Source: Triplophysa rosa (Eukaryota; Chordata; Actinopteri; Cypriniformes; Nemacheilidae). Taken from it: a DNA stretch of 64,000 nt. Where the stretch lies: contig NC_079910.1 in NCBI RefSeq assembly GCF_024868665.1, positions 14,694,902 to 14,758,901 of the forward strand, read 5' to 3'. Under the pieces are notes generated by a model. It was not told the DNA's origin, made no database searches, and saw only the letters and a list, made by a program, of their open reading frames with translations. Shown piece by piece: positions 11,800-24,260 of the stretch (position 1 is the first letter of the stretch; each line of letters opens with the position of its first letter). The translations under genes and the position numbers were made by a program.

Positions 11800-13490
11800 A
11801 GATTCTGCCATCTGCTGCACGGGAGAAAGCATTGAGATGCCATGCCCCTTTGATGCTCATTACTACTAAAAACTCTTTCTGGAGAGCTCTCCGGTCCTCT
11901 GTATGCATACGTGTGTAGATATGTGTATAGTTTGGTTCTGTTTGTTTTACAAGTATCTGTTTTTGTCCCCCCACACGGACCCTAAGGTTAAAAAAATCTA
12001 CCACCTGGTATTATGAAGTATAAACTTCACATCCAAAATTTCATCTGTCGCTCCTTTGGGGCTAAAGTACGTGTTCAGAACTTTGATTGTTTTACACTTG
12101 ATGTCACACGTGCAATCGAAGGGATTGGCACACCTCTATCAGGATATTTTTGACACATTTACTCTTTATTCAAAGCCGCCTTCTCCGTGTTGTATAGGTT
12201 GTGGACCACCTGTGTCCCCTTGATTGAATTGTAACGTAACGTGCTTTTAAGACTAGAAGCAATTTCCTCAGTATATTTTTTATTATATACTATATATACA
12301 CTTAATGACAGAAAAAAACTAGTTGGGATTATTTAATAGCAATAGCCTGTAGTCAACTGTACAGACCACGTGATAGAAAGATGTATAGGTGACTCATGAA
12401 ATGGCCAGTAAGACGTACTACAAGTAACTCCATTTACTTTTTTGCTTGTTGAATATTGGTCGTATCTGCAGTCATTTACTGGTTTATTTTTGCTTTCTTG
12501 TCCTGTTAAGCCTCCCAAACCCAGAAATAAATCAATGTTTTGCCATAGTAGAATCTTATGTAATGACCACCGCAAAATCTTATAACCGCTACAATGCAAG
12601 AACATTTGGCCACCAGTTTTTAAGCTCCGCTAGCTGGATATCACTTTTCAGTGTGTGACTATTGTCCTTTGGGGGGGGGACAATCTAGATGGCATTGATT
12701 TTGGTGAAATGATTTGTTTGTACATTTGGTACATCAGTGTAGATGTAAGGTATACTTCACTTTCTATTTAGTGTGACTGGATATAATTTGCTCTCTGCTT
12801 TCACAAAATGAGGATTCTTTGACATGGCTTACTGAAATCATTTCCGTTTTAAGATGTGTAGACTGTTTTATGTGTTGGTGCTGGTGTGTGTCTGTGTGGT
12901 ATGTATAAAACCTGGACCAACTCCTTTAAAAAGGACATTTATTTTTGTCTTGCGATATTAACTGTTTTTTCGATAGAAGAGGCGTGTCATTCTCATTACA
13001 ATAAAGTTGAGTTGGCCAGTAAGTGGTTTTAAAAAATGTAAACCAAACACGATTGAAAAAAAAAGTTTTAAGTAGCAGCTTTTAACGTTTTCATTTTCCC
13101 CTTACAACTTCATAGACAACGTTAGTCATGGAAGCAGGATATTATAGCACTGACCGCCGTAGAACGCACTATTCACATTCATTTATCATTGTCTTCATAC
13201 ACAAACTCTCAAGTTCATTCACTTTGTGTTCCTCAACAGACAAAAGGGACTTGTTTTGTTTTTAAAGACGACAAAACGGTAAGCTGTTCTAGAAAAATTC
13301 AACCAAATGTGGCGTTTAGTGAATTTTTAATAATGTACAGTTTTTGTGACTTTAAATTTGTTCCTTTCTATATTTTTAGGACCAATATATCGTTTTTAAG
13401 AGGCGTTAAACGGCCATGTTGTTTCAAAGTAATGTAAAACACGTGCATCTGTAGAATGTACTGTAAGCGGAAATAAAACCACATCTAGTA
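11800..13490 (+). other. baz2a: Probable baz2a 3' UTR
   Basis: AT-rich sequence after the TAA stop without coding frame or splice signals. Poly(A) signals AATAAA stand at about 13000 and 13472; the second would give a 3' UTR of roughly 1.7 kb. The true cleavage site cannot be read from sequence alone. Confidence 0.5.
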
Positions 13491-14429
13491 TACAAAACTT
13501 TTCTTGTGTCCTTTTAATGACATGTTTTCAACTGTATTGTTATGCGTGACTATGGTGCCGTTTCTGCACCATGAATGTGCTGTGTTTTTGACTATCAATG
13601 ACATTTCACATTTATACACTTGGTTAATGCTATCGTTTTCATGGTTTGTGCTAAAAGAACATTGAATGTTGTGTTGTTATTCATTCAAAGTGTGAGTCAG
13701 GCAGGTGTTTGGGGGTTGTACAGTATGACGGCACACAAACAGCGGGTGGCTAGAGCGTGTCTGCAGCACATGACACGGTGAGATTCTGCTGTCTGCTCCA
13801 GCTGTACCCGCTCTTTACTCTAGACAGGATGGATGCTGTGGTTCCTTTTTAATTTTTTCATGTTTGTGCACATGCACATTTCAATTTACCAATGCAATAG
13901 TCAGCTAAGTAACCTAGCTGGCAGTTTGATACAGTGTATGATGCACTTTCCATGGTTCTGGACACTGCGTGTATGTGACTCTGTGTGTAATGTTGGTGTC
14001 AGCATTCTGGGTCAGGTCTCTACACTGTCAAGTCTGCCTCCCCTCACTGGCCTACACTGGGTTTAGATCCACAAAAGAGAGGATCACATCTCAACAAACC
14101 ACCAGCACAGGGTGGATTACAGGAGGGGCGCACATGTGCTCCCATGACCTTATAGAGGCAACGTCATAGAAAATAACTTTTTAATCTGACCTGTTGACAG
14201 ACAGACTCGGCCAAATACATATAATCCATAATCCAAACCACTGATCATGGTTGAATCTGAAGAAACCTATTGAGGACATGTTGTGGTCATATTTCACCTC
14301 GTAATACAAAGAAAAAATATAGAAATTAAGAAAAATGAAATTAATTGGAATATACAAAAATGAAAAGCAAACGGCTTGTTGAAAATAAAGAATGCATTGA
14401 CTACGATTTTACCATATATTAATATTTGT

Positions 14430-14770
14430 TAATACTCTCCTGCGCGACTCCACCGAGCAAGGACACCGACAAGGCACTTGAGTATCGCACTTCAGTATTA
14501 ACTTTTTGCCCTTCTATTTATTCTCTTCTTGTTATTTGTCTTGTATATTTCTTATTCCCCGCTTTTGACTATGTGTTTTAAAATCCCTACTGTCACTGCA
14601 ACTCGTAATTCACTGGTGTCACGTAGAAGGCCACGCAATACTAATGCTAATAATCTGCGCACTCTTTCAGCATCCACAACTACCTCAATTACATTTCCCA
14701 TTGGTTTATGGAACTGCCAATCTGCTGTAAACAAAGCAGATTTCATCACAGCTATTGCTAAACAACGTCA
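14430..14770 (+). pseudogene. LINE fragment: 5' end with start of AP-endonuclease domain
   Basis: In the frame from about 14570 the translation reaches FPIGLWNCQSAVNKADFI, the hallmark N-terminus of the endonuclease/RT protein of fish L2-type LINEs (N and Q of the first active-site motif visible). The match stops near 14770 and is followed by unrelated sequence, so about 90% of the element is missing. The upstream part (from about 14430) looks like its 5' leader. Confidence 0.7.
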
Positions 14771-15135
14771 TTCTTCTGGGCCTCGACTGAGTAAGCTTAG
14801 CACGTGTGTTGTGCGTCATTGCTTGCCAAACCACCTTTCATTTTTCTTAAAGCTGAGCTTCAGTTTATACTCCAGTACAACTATGCAAATGTTTAATGAT
14901 TATATATGAATTTTAATCATTAGTGAATAAATTGGTAATGACACCAAGAATCATACGTAAATTTCATGTTGTGTGTGTAGATGTCTGTCCCCGAAAGTAA
15001 GCTATTTTTTATTTTAAAGTTTCCCTTTCAGGATATTTTTAATGTTCTCAATGGTAATAACACTATATTTTTATTCTATCATTATTTTATAAAAATGTAT
15101 CATGTTTTCTAGGATTCTATAGTACTGTCTGACAC

Positions 15136-16158
15136 AGTGCCGATCCTAGACATCTGGGGGCCCTATGCAAACCTTTGTGAGGGGCCCGTCGTAATAGTTC
15201 AAATTAGATGAGCATAACTGTAAACTATAAGATATAAAACGATAAATCAATTAACACACTTGAACAAATTAAAACTGGAAGACAAACAACCTTTAACTAA
15301 CAATTAAGTATAAATTAAATTCACATTTTGATTCACATGTAAATAATCCTTTACCTAAAGTAACACATGGCTCTGGAACCATCTAACTTTTTAGTAATCA
15401 AATGAGTGATTAACAAAAATAAAACATGATAAATATAGTTTGCTCAAGAAAGCTGAGTGATTAACAAAAATAAAACATGATAAATATAGCTTACTCAAGA
15501 AAGCTAAGCATTCGAAAACAAAATATATCAATTATTCTCTAAATGCGATGACGCAAAAATTACATATTATCATGGGCAAACGAAATAATGTGGTGTGCAT
15601 TATAGCTGAGACTCACATGAACATTGTACAGCTGGTTTTGTCATTCCCTGTATGCTATTGAAGTTAGAATATTAATGTGTACGTAACTTTGGAGACTGTC
15701 CTTAAATTCACGACTATTGAACGTCCACAGTCAAACAACTGTTTTGTAAATATGTACTTGCATAAGTTGACAAAACTATATAAGACTTTAAAATAGTACA
15801 AAAACACATGCCTTCTAGTTCTTGTTCTTTTGCTTCACGTTGTTGCCGTTTTTTCTGCAACATGCGGATAGCTTCGTTTTGAAGCCATAAGACGCATCAT
15901 CACATTATGCGCATGTCATCACCTGCGCGCACTGCATGATGTCCGAGTATGTCACAGTAATTAAATAAATTAAGTATTAAAAAGGAAATTTCCAACTGAT
16001 TCCTATAAAGTTTCTAACAGAACACTCCGAAGGAAGAAAGTTGAGTCCGCGTCTTGTTTACATTATAGTGTTTTTGATTCGGTACTCAAGGAGGCCCCCT
16101 GATAGTGCAGGGGCCCTACGCAATTTGCGTAGTTTGCTATAGAAAGAATCGGCTCTCT
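15136..16158. mobile_element. Probable TIR element with inverted GGCCC-rich ends
   Basis: The left end CAGTGCCGATCCTAGACA with TGGGGGCCCTATGCAA is roughly inverse to the right end GGGGCCCTACGCAA with GAATCGGCTCTCTG. The AT-rich interior has no protein frame but holds an exact-unit tandem duplication of 51 bp (15404-15454 and 15455-15505, about three mismatches). Family not identified; borders approximate. Confidence 0.5.
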
Positions 16159-17152
16159 GACACCCTGTCTACACCCGGCGTGGTGCGACACAACAAAAGA
16201 CAATAGAACCCATTAGAACCTATAAATATTGAGATTTTGTCCACACTGGATGCAGCGCGACACGACAAAACCATTTTTGGCCACGCCTGGGCATACAGTA
16301 TTTCTATTCATAACACTATAACATAAACACTATTGTGAATACTGATTATAATTGTTCTTGTTTTTTCTATCATAAGATGCTAGCTTTTGCAAAATCAGTC
16401 TATATATGCACACCTCCCATTTATTAGATGTAATTAAAGATTTGCTGGAGTACTAGAATTCATGTTTGGTATAAAGGCCAAGAGAAGGCCCCTATTGTAT
16501 GTTTAGCTCATCTAAAACAGGCCACTTAAAAGAGTGTCTAGCAGCTGTCATGGCAACTGAATCAGGCCAAAAGGGCTGTCACCATGGAAATGATTACAGT
16601 ACTTCACAGGCAGGATGATGAAAGGAGAGAAACGGTGCTATAATTCATGCACGTGTGCTGTGTTTTCCGTCTATGGTCTTTTGATTAAAGACGTTGTCAC
16701 GGAAACACTTGTAACAACAGAAATCGAAAAAACCTTAATCATAAATCCCCCAATATGATCTGCCAGCATTTCCAAAATCTCCTAAACCCTTGTTGCAGTT
16801 GATGGACCTGTTGCTTGTAAGCCATGGGTTGCTATTAGACGCTTCACGTGTTCAGATGAACTTGATGTTTATGATACACGCTGCATGGGTACCTCACAAC
16901 GACCTGCTGTGGAGGTTTATCAGCGTGTGATCTCTCTAATAAGCATTTACTGAGGATGGGAGGGGGGGTGATCCCTTTGTGTCCGGCCTCCTGCAGTGTC
17001 CTCCACTGTAATTAATTATCCTCTTTCTGACAGAAGACACTCTTCCATCCCAACCCAAGTCCCTTAAACACACACAAACACACGCTGACACACTAACATC
17101 AAGTTAGACGTACACATTGATTGACGGATTGATAAACATCATACCACCTGGA

Positions 17153-19959
17153 ATGGCAATAAAAGAGGTAAGAATGAATATTACCCAATTATTAATTAGT
17201 GAGGATATGTTGATATTCATTTCATTATGGTTGGCATGTTGTATGTGGGGACATTTAGCAAATAGAATTGTTTTAATGTTGAATCCATGTTAAATTGGTT
17301 ATTTTCAACGTTGATTCAACGTATAATCAATGATGTTTGTTTTCTGATCATCAGTAAATCATCCGATTTTAGAAAAGACGTAATGTTTTGGAGATGTATA
17401 GTTTGACAAATGGTTACAAATGCTTTTTGAGCTTGATTTGAAATTTTTTAATGCCAAATAAACTGAAGTATTTCTGTTATTTTTATCTCTGACCATATTT
17501 ATATGTTGTATAAAATATTGTCAGTTTGAATTTAGAGTTTAGAGACGTTTTAGAGAGTTGAAACATTTTGACCTTAAAAAGAGTGAATGGGTGATAATTT
17601 TGGAATAATTTGTATTAAAAAGACATTGCTGTAATGCAGGTAAATGCATTATTTTTGCTGGTTACTTATTGTAGTGGTGGCAGTGTGTCATACTATATAA
17701 TATAAATCGAGTGATGACTATTAATAGTATCTTAAATGATTCTAAATGATTTATTGTTGTTTTTATTATTGTCCGTTTAACTCCTCTGTTAACATAGGAG
17801 CTGAGGAGCCGTCAGTTTTGGCAGGGGATTCTGGCAGAGATCCTGGGTTCTCTGGTCTTTGTGTCGGCTGTGTTGGGTTCTTTAGTCCCGGGGCAGGACG
17901 GGGTCTCCCCAGGGCCCATTTACCCAGCACTGGCTGCTGGTATGGCAACTGTGGTTCTGGGATATTGCTTTGGTGAAATCAGTGGGGCACAGGTATAAAG
18001 AACTGTGATCTATTTGAAGATGAAATTCTTTGTTCCTGTAGTTTTGTGTAAGTGGGGTTAACAATACTAAGGTCTGATACCTATGAAACACTTAATTTTG
18101 ATATTTAAAAGAAAAACAATACTTAAGTCATTTTTGTTCTCAAGTAAATTTATCTTTAAAATACTTTCTGGATATTTGCATAATACCACGTAAGAATTAT
18201 TTTTTATTTTTCGCAGTGTATTTGGTCAGTTTAAGTCACGCTATGCTCTTGTTTTAGGTGAATCCTGCTGTGACTGTGGCCCTTATGGCGACACGGAAGG
18301 TGGATGTGTTCAGGGCTCTGGTTTATATGGTTGCTCAGTGTTTGGGTGGAATACTGGCAACTGGTCTGCTTTATGTCTGCCTGCCCCTGAAGTCCACAGC
18401 ACAAAACTACATTAACAAGGTCTGCCATTAACAATTCCACAAAACAACTAAACAAAGTCACAAAACAACTCAACAAAGTCACAAAACAAAAGAATTTCTT
18501 TGATACAACAAAACTGACCAAGAAAACATAAAATTCTTATGTGTTCTGAAGTTCTCCAATCTAAAAGTTTGTGTCATGTTTCTTCACTCTCTTTTGAAGA
18601 GAAATAGTCCAATAGAAATAGTCCAATAGAGCATTCTGGGAAATAAAGTTTTCTGACATAAAATAGAAAATGTTCCTGTAAAATACACGGTTTCCCCGTT
18701 TTTCTTGTAAAGTCTTTTCTGTAATTGACAGTAATTAAAAAATATAAAAAATCTGTAAAAAACAATTCCGTTATTTTTTACACTTTATGTGGAAAATTAA
18801 AAGAAATCTGTTCAATTATGTTTTTTTTTACAGTGGACAGCAGTTATATGAATTTCATTCACTTTTATACTTGGTGTAAAATGCTGCTATTTTGACCTAC
18901 CTGAAAATTATACAGTTTTGGTGGTTTAAATAGATGTTTCATCATTGTATGACATCAATCCTGATGAAATTCCATTGACTCATGTCTGTAGGTCCCAGTA
19001 GACATGAATGCAGGACAAGCTCTTGGGATGGAGATGCTGGCCACATTTCTCTTGGGTTTTACAGTATTCTCAGTGGAAGATCAACGCAGGAGAGAAGGCA
19101 GTGAACCGGGAAACTTGGGCATTGGGTTCGCTGTAACCACTGCCATCTTCATTGCTGTAAGTTTGTACAAATGTGTGTCCTTATGTTTAATGTGTCTGTG
19201 TTTAGATTGTTTGGTGAAACATGGCAAATAAGTTTAGCCAACTTTGTAGCTTATTCTGGATAGAAACCACCAACTTAAAGGGATAGTTCACCCTAAAATG
19301 AAAATTCTGTCATTTATTCACCCTTATGTTTTAAAAACAACAATGAAAAATGAATAAAAACAAAAAACCTGTTACTTGTCCATGTTTCGTGTGTGCACTG
19401 TTACTACACTAATAATATGTTTTAATGATATATTGTTAATTACATAAGTATTTCATTACAAGTGTTTTATATATGTTCACACTAAGTATTGGGCCTGTGT
19501 GTTTAGGGTAGATTCTCTGGTGCTAGCTTGAACCCGGCTCGGTCTCTCGGTCCAGCTATAATACTGGGATACTGGGAACACCACTGGGTAAGTGTGTTTT
19601 GTGGGACAATTTGTATTTTACATGTCCAGATGCCCATATTCCATAACTAGAACACCAATAATAAGAGGGATTTAATTTTAAAAGTAAGCTTTTATGTTAT
19701 ACCGAAGCTGTACCTGAAACACTGATGCCATTTCATTCTTTAGGTTTACTGGATTGGACCAATATTAGGTGCAGTTCTGGCTGGACTGTCTCACGAGTTC
19801 ATATTTGCCCCCAGTGCATCCAGACAGAAGTTGGTGGCTTGTCTCACATGTAAAGACATTGACATTGTGGAGACAGCAAGCGTATCACGATCTTCCCTGT
19901 CCACTGTCACACAAAGTGCCATGAGAAACAAACAAAACAACAAACTTGAGCACAGCTAA
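17153..19959 (+). CDS. aqp14: Aquaporin of the classical group, probably aqp14
   Basis: Membrane channel of the MIP family. Exons: 17153-17167 (mini-exon MAIKE), 17798-17992, 18258-18419, 18992-19156, 19507-19587, 19744-19959 (stop TAA); all AG/GT borders and phases fit, 277 aa. The 165- and 81-bp exons equal those of mip, as expected for classical aquaporins. Two NPA boxes: SGAQVNPAVT (Asn72) and [10 protein letters not shown] (Asn188, with the conserved Arg191). Six hydrophobic helices are readable; the C-tail is Ser/Thr rich ([13 protein letters not shown]) and may be phosphorylated. Aligned by hand with AQP1/AQP0, the other selectivity-filter positions are Ala52, Ile176 and Ala185 in place of Phe, His and Cys/Ala, unlike a strict water channel. 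It is not mip, AQP1 or AQP4; aqp14 is my best class, supported by its place 4 kb upstream of mip, but a phylogeny is needed. The start rests on the mini-exon's good donor (GAG|GTAAGA). Confidence 0.85.
18640..18836. repeat. CTGTAAAA-type short repeat, fragment
   Basis: Contains CTGTAAAATACACGG and ends TTTTTTTTACAGTGGACAG. Related to the fuller copy at 20118-20456. In intron 3 of the aqp14-like gene. Confidence 0.45.
19275..19330 (+). mobile_element. Palindromic MITE, end fragment
   Basis: TTAAAGGGATAGTTCACCCT followed by AAAATGAAAATTCTGTCATT is one terminus of the family seen in full at 42702-43037. Only about 55 bp remain. Confidence 0.7.
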
Positions 19960-20117
19960 ACTAAACTTAAACTGAGACCAGCACACACAAATGTAAATGT
20001 TTGTTGACCACCAACTTGTGTAAGATTAGTGCATAGAACCACATTGGACCAAACTTGTAATCCTGGGTTACTTAGTTCCATCCTTCACACTGTCTATAAT
20101 TTATGCTGGAAGAGTTC

Positions 20118-20456
20118 ACTGTAAAAAAACGTAGTTTTACAGATTTTTACTGTTTTATTTACAGATGTTTCACGTATTTTTGAAATACGTCAAATAACAG
20201 AAAAAGACTGCAAATGAAAAGCAGGGAAAACGTAATTACGAGAAAAAACTGTTATTTTACGGTATATTTCTGGCGCCCCAGCTGCCAGAAAATATCTGGT
20301 TTTTTAAGGGGATTTTTTAGTCTATTTTTGAAATGTAGTCATAAACCGTTAAATTACAGAAAAACACCGCAAATTTACAAGTAAAACAGAGGAAACAGAT
20401 GTCACTTTACAGGGAAAAAAGATATTTTGCGAAATATTCATGTTTTTTACAGTGTA
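20118..20456. mobile_element. Short TIR element with CACTGTAAAAAA ends
   Basis: Starts TTCACTGTAAAAAAACG and ends TTTTTTACAGTGTAA, inverse of each other. The interior is rich in TTTTACAG and CGCCCCAGCTGCCAGAAAAT. No coding capacity. Related fragments at 18640, 60400 and 62300. Confidence 0.65.
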
Positions 20457-22279
20457 ATTTACACTGTTTACTTTTGACTGTGAGCTGGGTTTTAGCATGA
20501 CTAACTTAAGATTAGTTGATTAACTTAAAAGCGACCCTTCTATCATATTTTAGTTGCGTGACAGTGGCTGTTTTCATAATATTATATATTTTTGGCACAT
20601 CAACAGGTGATATAGTGTGACAAAATCCACAGAACTTTGAAAACGTCCAAAATCAATTTCTCAGAAAGTCATCTCCCTCATATACTGTATAGCGTTAAGT
20701 CATTTCAGTGAATTTGTTTATTTGGATAGTTCTTGTAAATTAACCTATTCACAGATTCATTCACTGCACAGACTTTCTTTCTGTAGTTTAAATAGTTGTT
20801 GTTTGAATGTGTTTTGAAATAGACTATATTGTGAAGAAAATGAAAATGTCTCATGATTTTAAATCAAGTTCTGTTCTGTTATGACTCTCCAGCTCCCAGA
20901 ATATAACATCTCTATTACTGTCATATTTGTGTAAATATTCTTTAAAAGCTGTTTTCAGGGTTTATTTAATACACCGTTTTTTTGGTGGATCAGAAGATGT
21001 ACACTTTCACTTAGTATTGTCTTGAGCTATCTATGAATATAATGCTGCATTTGCTGATAAACTTCAGCTTTCATAGGGGTAGTTTTAAAAGTGCCAAATC
21101 TTTGCCTATGTGGCTTAAGCTTGTTATTTTGGTCCAATAATATTTAAGCGATTCTATCTAAAGCAAAGAATCTGATTTTTGGATGGATTTCATACCAATA
21201 TATCAACTTTAGTTTAAAGTGTTTAATGCTTTTGAAGTGTTATGTATATCTGCAAAGCTGGTATAATAGTATCACTATACCTTATTTCAATTCTTTTTGA
21301 GTAAATAACAAAAGTCTTTACTCGCAAGTTAACTAATGTAATATTATTGCACGTTTGGGATTTTCATGCAGGTCGCACACAGCTTTGCTCATACTACACT
21401 CTACACTCATACTAGACTGTGCAAAATACTTGCAATTAATATTTTAAGCAAATAATAAAATAGTATATTAAATATAAGTGTTTGTCTACTGTTCATACAG
21501 GAAGCACGTTGAGCGCTATCACATAATATTATATTTTACACTATCTGCTTGAACATTGACAAATTGTTGAGGATGTAAAGAGAAGATTTTGTATTTTATA
21601 TATTTTTATTAAATTTGTCAGACATACAAAAAGCATTGTACCAGTTTCAGAAAGGAACAAGGTGTCTGTTTTTTATTTATAATTTTCCATTATTTAATAC
21701 TTCAACATTAGTAGTAAACCCTGTTATCCACATACTCCATAGCTCCAATATTACACACGCTCACACATATGAACTTCAACAATGAAGAATATTCAAACAG
21801 TGCCAGCCAGCATTTTGTTTTGTTTGGTGTAAATGGTGTGTGTATTCTAGTGAGGGAGTAAAACTGATGACATCAGCCGTCCTTATTCACCATCAGCTAC
21901 ACTAACAGAGGGATTGTTGAGGGCTTTATCGGCCCCGGCCCCTCCACACTCGCACAATACAAACCTCTGTCTAATCACTTCTGTCCTGAACAGACCAGAG
22001 GCACCCAGAAACATACTCACTCACTTTACATTACAAGAAATAATGAAACTATTTATAATTGTCAATAGTTACAAAGTTAAGATTCATTCAATCCACAAAA
22101 TCATTCAGCAAGTGAATGAAGCTTTTTACAGTAAAGAAAAGGCTCATGCAAATGTTATTGTAAATAGTGTCTACTCACTAAAAGCTAAAAAACATTATTT
22201 GATTAATAAATATGGAAGAATTAATGTCAGTACTTAAAAAAATAGCTTCACATTTCTTTTTCTTTTTCATCCCTAGTGC

Positions 22280-22830
22280 ATTACTGTAAAAATGGCTTTT
22301 GCCTGTTTTTACAAACTACAGTATGTGATAACCTGAAAAAACTGTCATAATTGCATTCTGGTGGGTAATTCCATGCAAATACTGATATCCATTCACCATA
22401 TTGATAGCACGTACTGTATGTCAATATTTGGTCATGGTTTAAATACCCATGTGAAGTCACAAAGCATAGTTTTCTATAGTCATGTAGGTGATTCATATTC
22501 CTCATAAATGGGCAGATGAAAAATAATTATTTTATGTTCTATGAAGAGCCATTTCTGCTCTATTTGTAGGGTATTATTGCTTTTCTGGTTTGTCCATTTT
22601 AATTCACAGAAATCCTACAACGCATGAATGTTACTCACTTTTAAAACAGAAAAATTGTACTGATATTTTTCTGATGTCTGGACTCTATCAACAGGGGTTT
22701 AGGAAAATATAAACAGATGATTCGATATCATAAATACATCCTCTGAAAATGAACATTTCAAGTTTTGATTGAAAATGTCATAACACACAAATTGTCCAGA
22801 TCTTAAGCTTTTGCCAGAAACACATCTTTA
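22280..22830 (+). repeat. Dispersed repeat, copy A
   Basis: Shares long collinear blocks with 41440-41960: GGTTTAAATACCCA, CATATTCCTCATAAATGGGC, ACAGAAATCCTACAA and TTTTTCTGATGTCTGGACTC. No coding frame. Family not identified. Confidence 0.65.
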
Positions 22831-22898
22831 AATGTAAACATAAAAATAAACTAAAAGCAAACCCCACAGGCCACGCAACAGGTTGAAGTCAGATAAAA

Positions 22899-23325
22899 TG
22901 TGACCCTGGATCACAAAACCAGTCTTAAGTAGCACGGGAACATCTTTAGTAAAAGACAAAAATACATTGTGTGGGTCAAAATTATCGATTTTTCTTTTAT
23001 GCCGAAAATCATTAGGATATTAAGTAAAGATCATGTTCCATTAAGATATTTTGTAAATTTCCTACCTTAAATATATAAAAACTTTATTTTTGTGAGTGGA
23101 GGGTCTGCCACAGTGCCCCTGATTAACAACTTCTAAGGCAATTTTCTCAATATTTTGATTTTTTTTGCCCTCTCAGATTCCTGAGTTTTTATCTCAGCCA
23201 GATATTGTCCTATTTTAACAACTCATATATCAATAGAAAGTTTATTTATTCAGCTTTCAGATTATGTAAAAATCTCAATTTCGAAAAATTGACCCATAAG
23301 ACTGGTTTTGTTGTCCAGGGTCACA
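22899..23325. mobile_element. Short TIR DNA transposon, copy 2
   Basis: Same termini as 2992-3428 (TGTGACCCTGGATCACAAAA ... TTGTCCAGGGTCACA) and nearly identical inside, with a few short deletions. 427 bp, no transposase. Confidence 0.85.
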
Positions 23326-23844
23326 AATATGTTTTTACTGTGATGTATTTTCTGTGGTTAGGGATTTTTATTTATGTATCTGAACACCTTGAGCCACAGG
23401 GATGGATGCATATGGTGTGTGATGTTATTCTGAAGATGTGTGTGTGCGTGTGTGTTAGTGTGTGTGCTCATGTCAGCATCCACTACTCTGTCTAATTTAG
23501 TGAAATACATCCACTCTACATGTCTAAACGCTGAACTGCAGTTTAATTTTGATACAAATCCTTAATCTGCAACTTCAACATATACTCAAGCACTATTTTA
23601 TTCAAGATCCATTTAGAAATGAGATTTCATTTCATTGATGACTGTTAAGAGTTAGTGTTAGTCTAGTTAGGTAGTCTGCAGTGTTGTGTGCCCAGATTGA
23701 TCAGATTAAAACATGATGGCACCAGTGTCTCGCTGACTTAAATCGAGAGAGTGAAGTGAGTGAATACAGTTGATATGTGATGGTCCCGTTCACCTCTGGA
23801 AGGGAAGGGGGGTTATGACATCACATCGGGGGCCCTGAGACCAT

Positions 23845-23850
23845 TATAAA
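23845..23850 (+). promoter_or_regulatory. mip: Probable mip TATA box
   Basis: TATAAA within CCATTATAAATGCCCC, preceded by a G-rich stretch (GGAAGGGGGGTTATGACATC). It is about 410 bp upstream of the mip ATG, so either the 5' leader is long or a leader intron ends at the TTTTAG before 24241. Placement is inference. Confidence 0.4.
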
Positions 23851-24260
23851 TGCCCCCTATGGCCCCTTTGTGGTCCGTCAGACCGGCTCTTCTTGGTGTG
23901 GGCAGGATATACTCTCTTCTGTGTCTCTCATCTAGAATTAGTCCTGTAGATTTAGCCGTTCAGGTGTCTCTGAGAAAACCCTTCACGTTCTCTACGCCAA
24001 CACACACAACACAATACACACCACGTGTGTGGTGTTGGCAGAGAAGATTCATGTGTGAGTGTATACTCGCAGGTTCTCTCATAGCCTTAGCTAACGGCTA
24101 GATCTATTGGTGAACTTTTTGGGTTTTTTGCCTTTCATTTGTCAAGTTATTTTTTGGGGGCACATAGGGTTTAACTTTTTGTTTATTTGTTAAAAGCAAT
24201 TTTTGATAGCAACTCCTTCGATTTTCATCCTGTCATTTTAGTTGGAACGCATAAATCAAG

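Larger units (their letters stand above)
13491..17152. other. Intergenic region between baz2a and the aqp14-like gene
   Basis: No gene recognised. It contains a LINE fragment (about 14430-14770), a TIR-like element (15136-16158), a short low-copy-looking stretch around 16320-17150, and repeat words near 16165-16290 (CTACACCCGGCGTGGTGCGA and a related second copy TCCACACTGGATGCAGCGCG). The rest is unremarkable AT-rich sequence. The aqp14-like promoter should lie just left of 17153, but I see no clear TATA box. Confidence 0.5.
19960..23844. other. Intergenic region between aqp14-like gene and mip
   Basis: AT-rich, with the 3' UTR of the upstream gene at its left end (extent unknown; AATAAA near 21454). 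It holds three repeats annotated separately (20118-20456, 22280-22830, 22899-23325), a TG-rich stretch near 23430-23470, and the mip promoter at its right end. No further gene seen. Confidence 0.5.
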
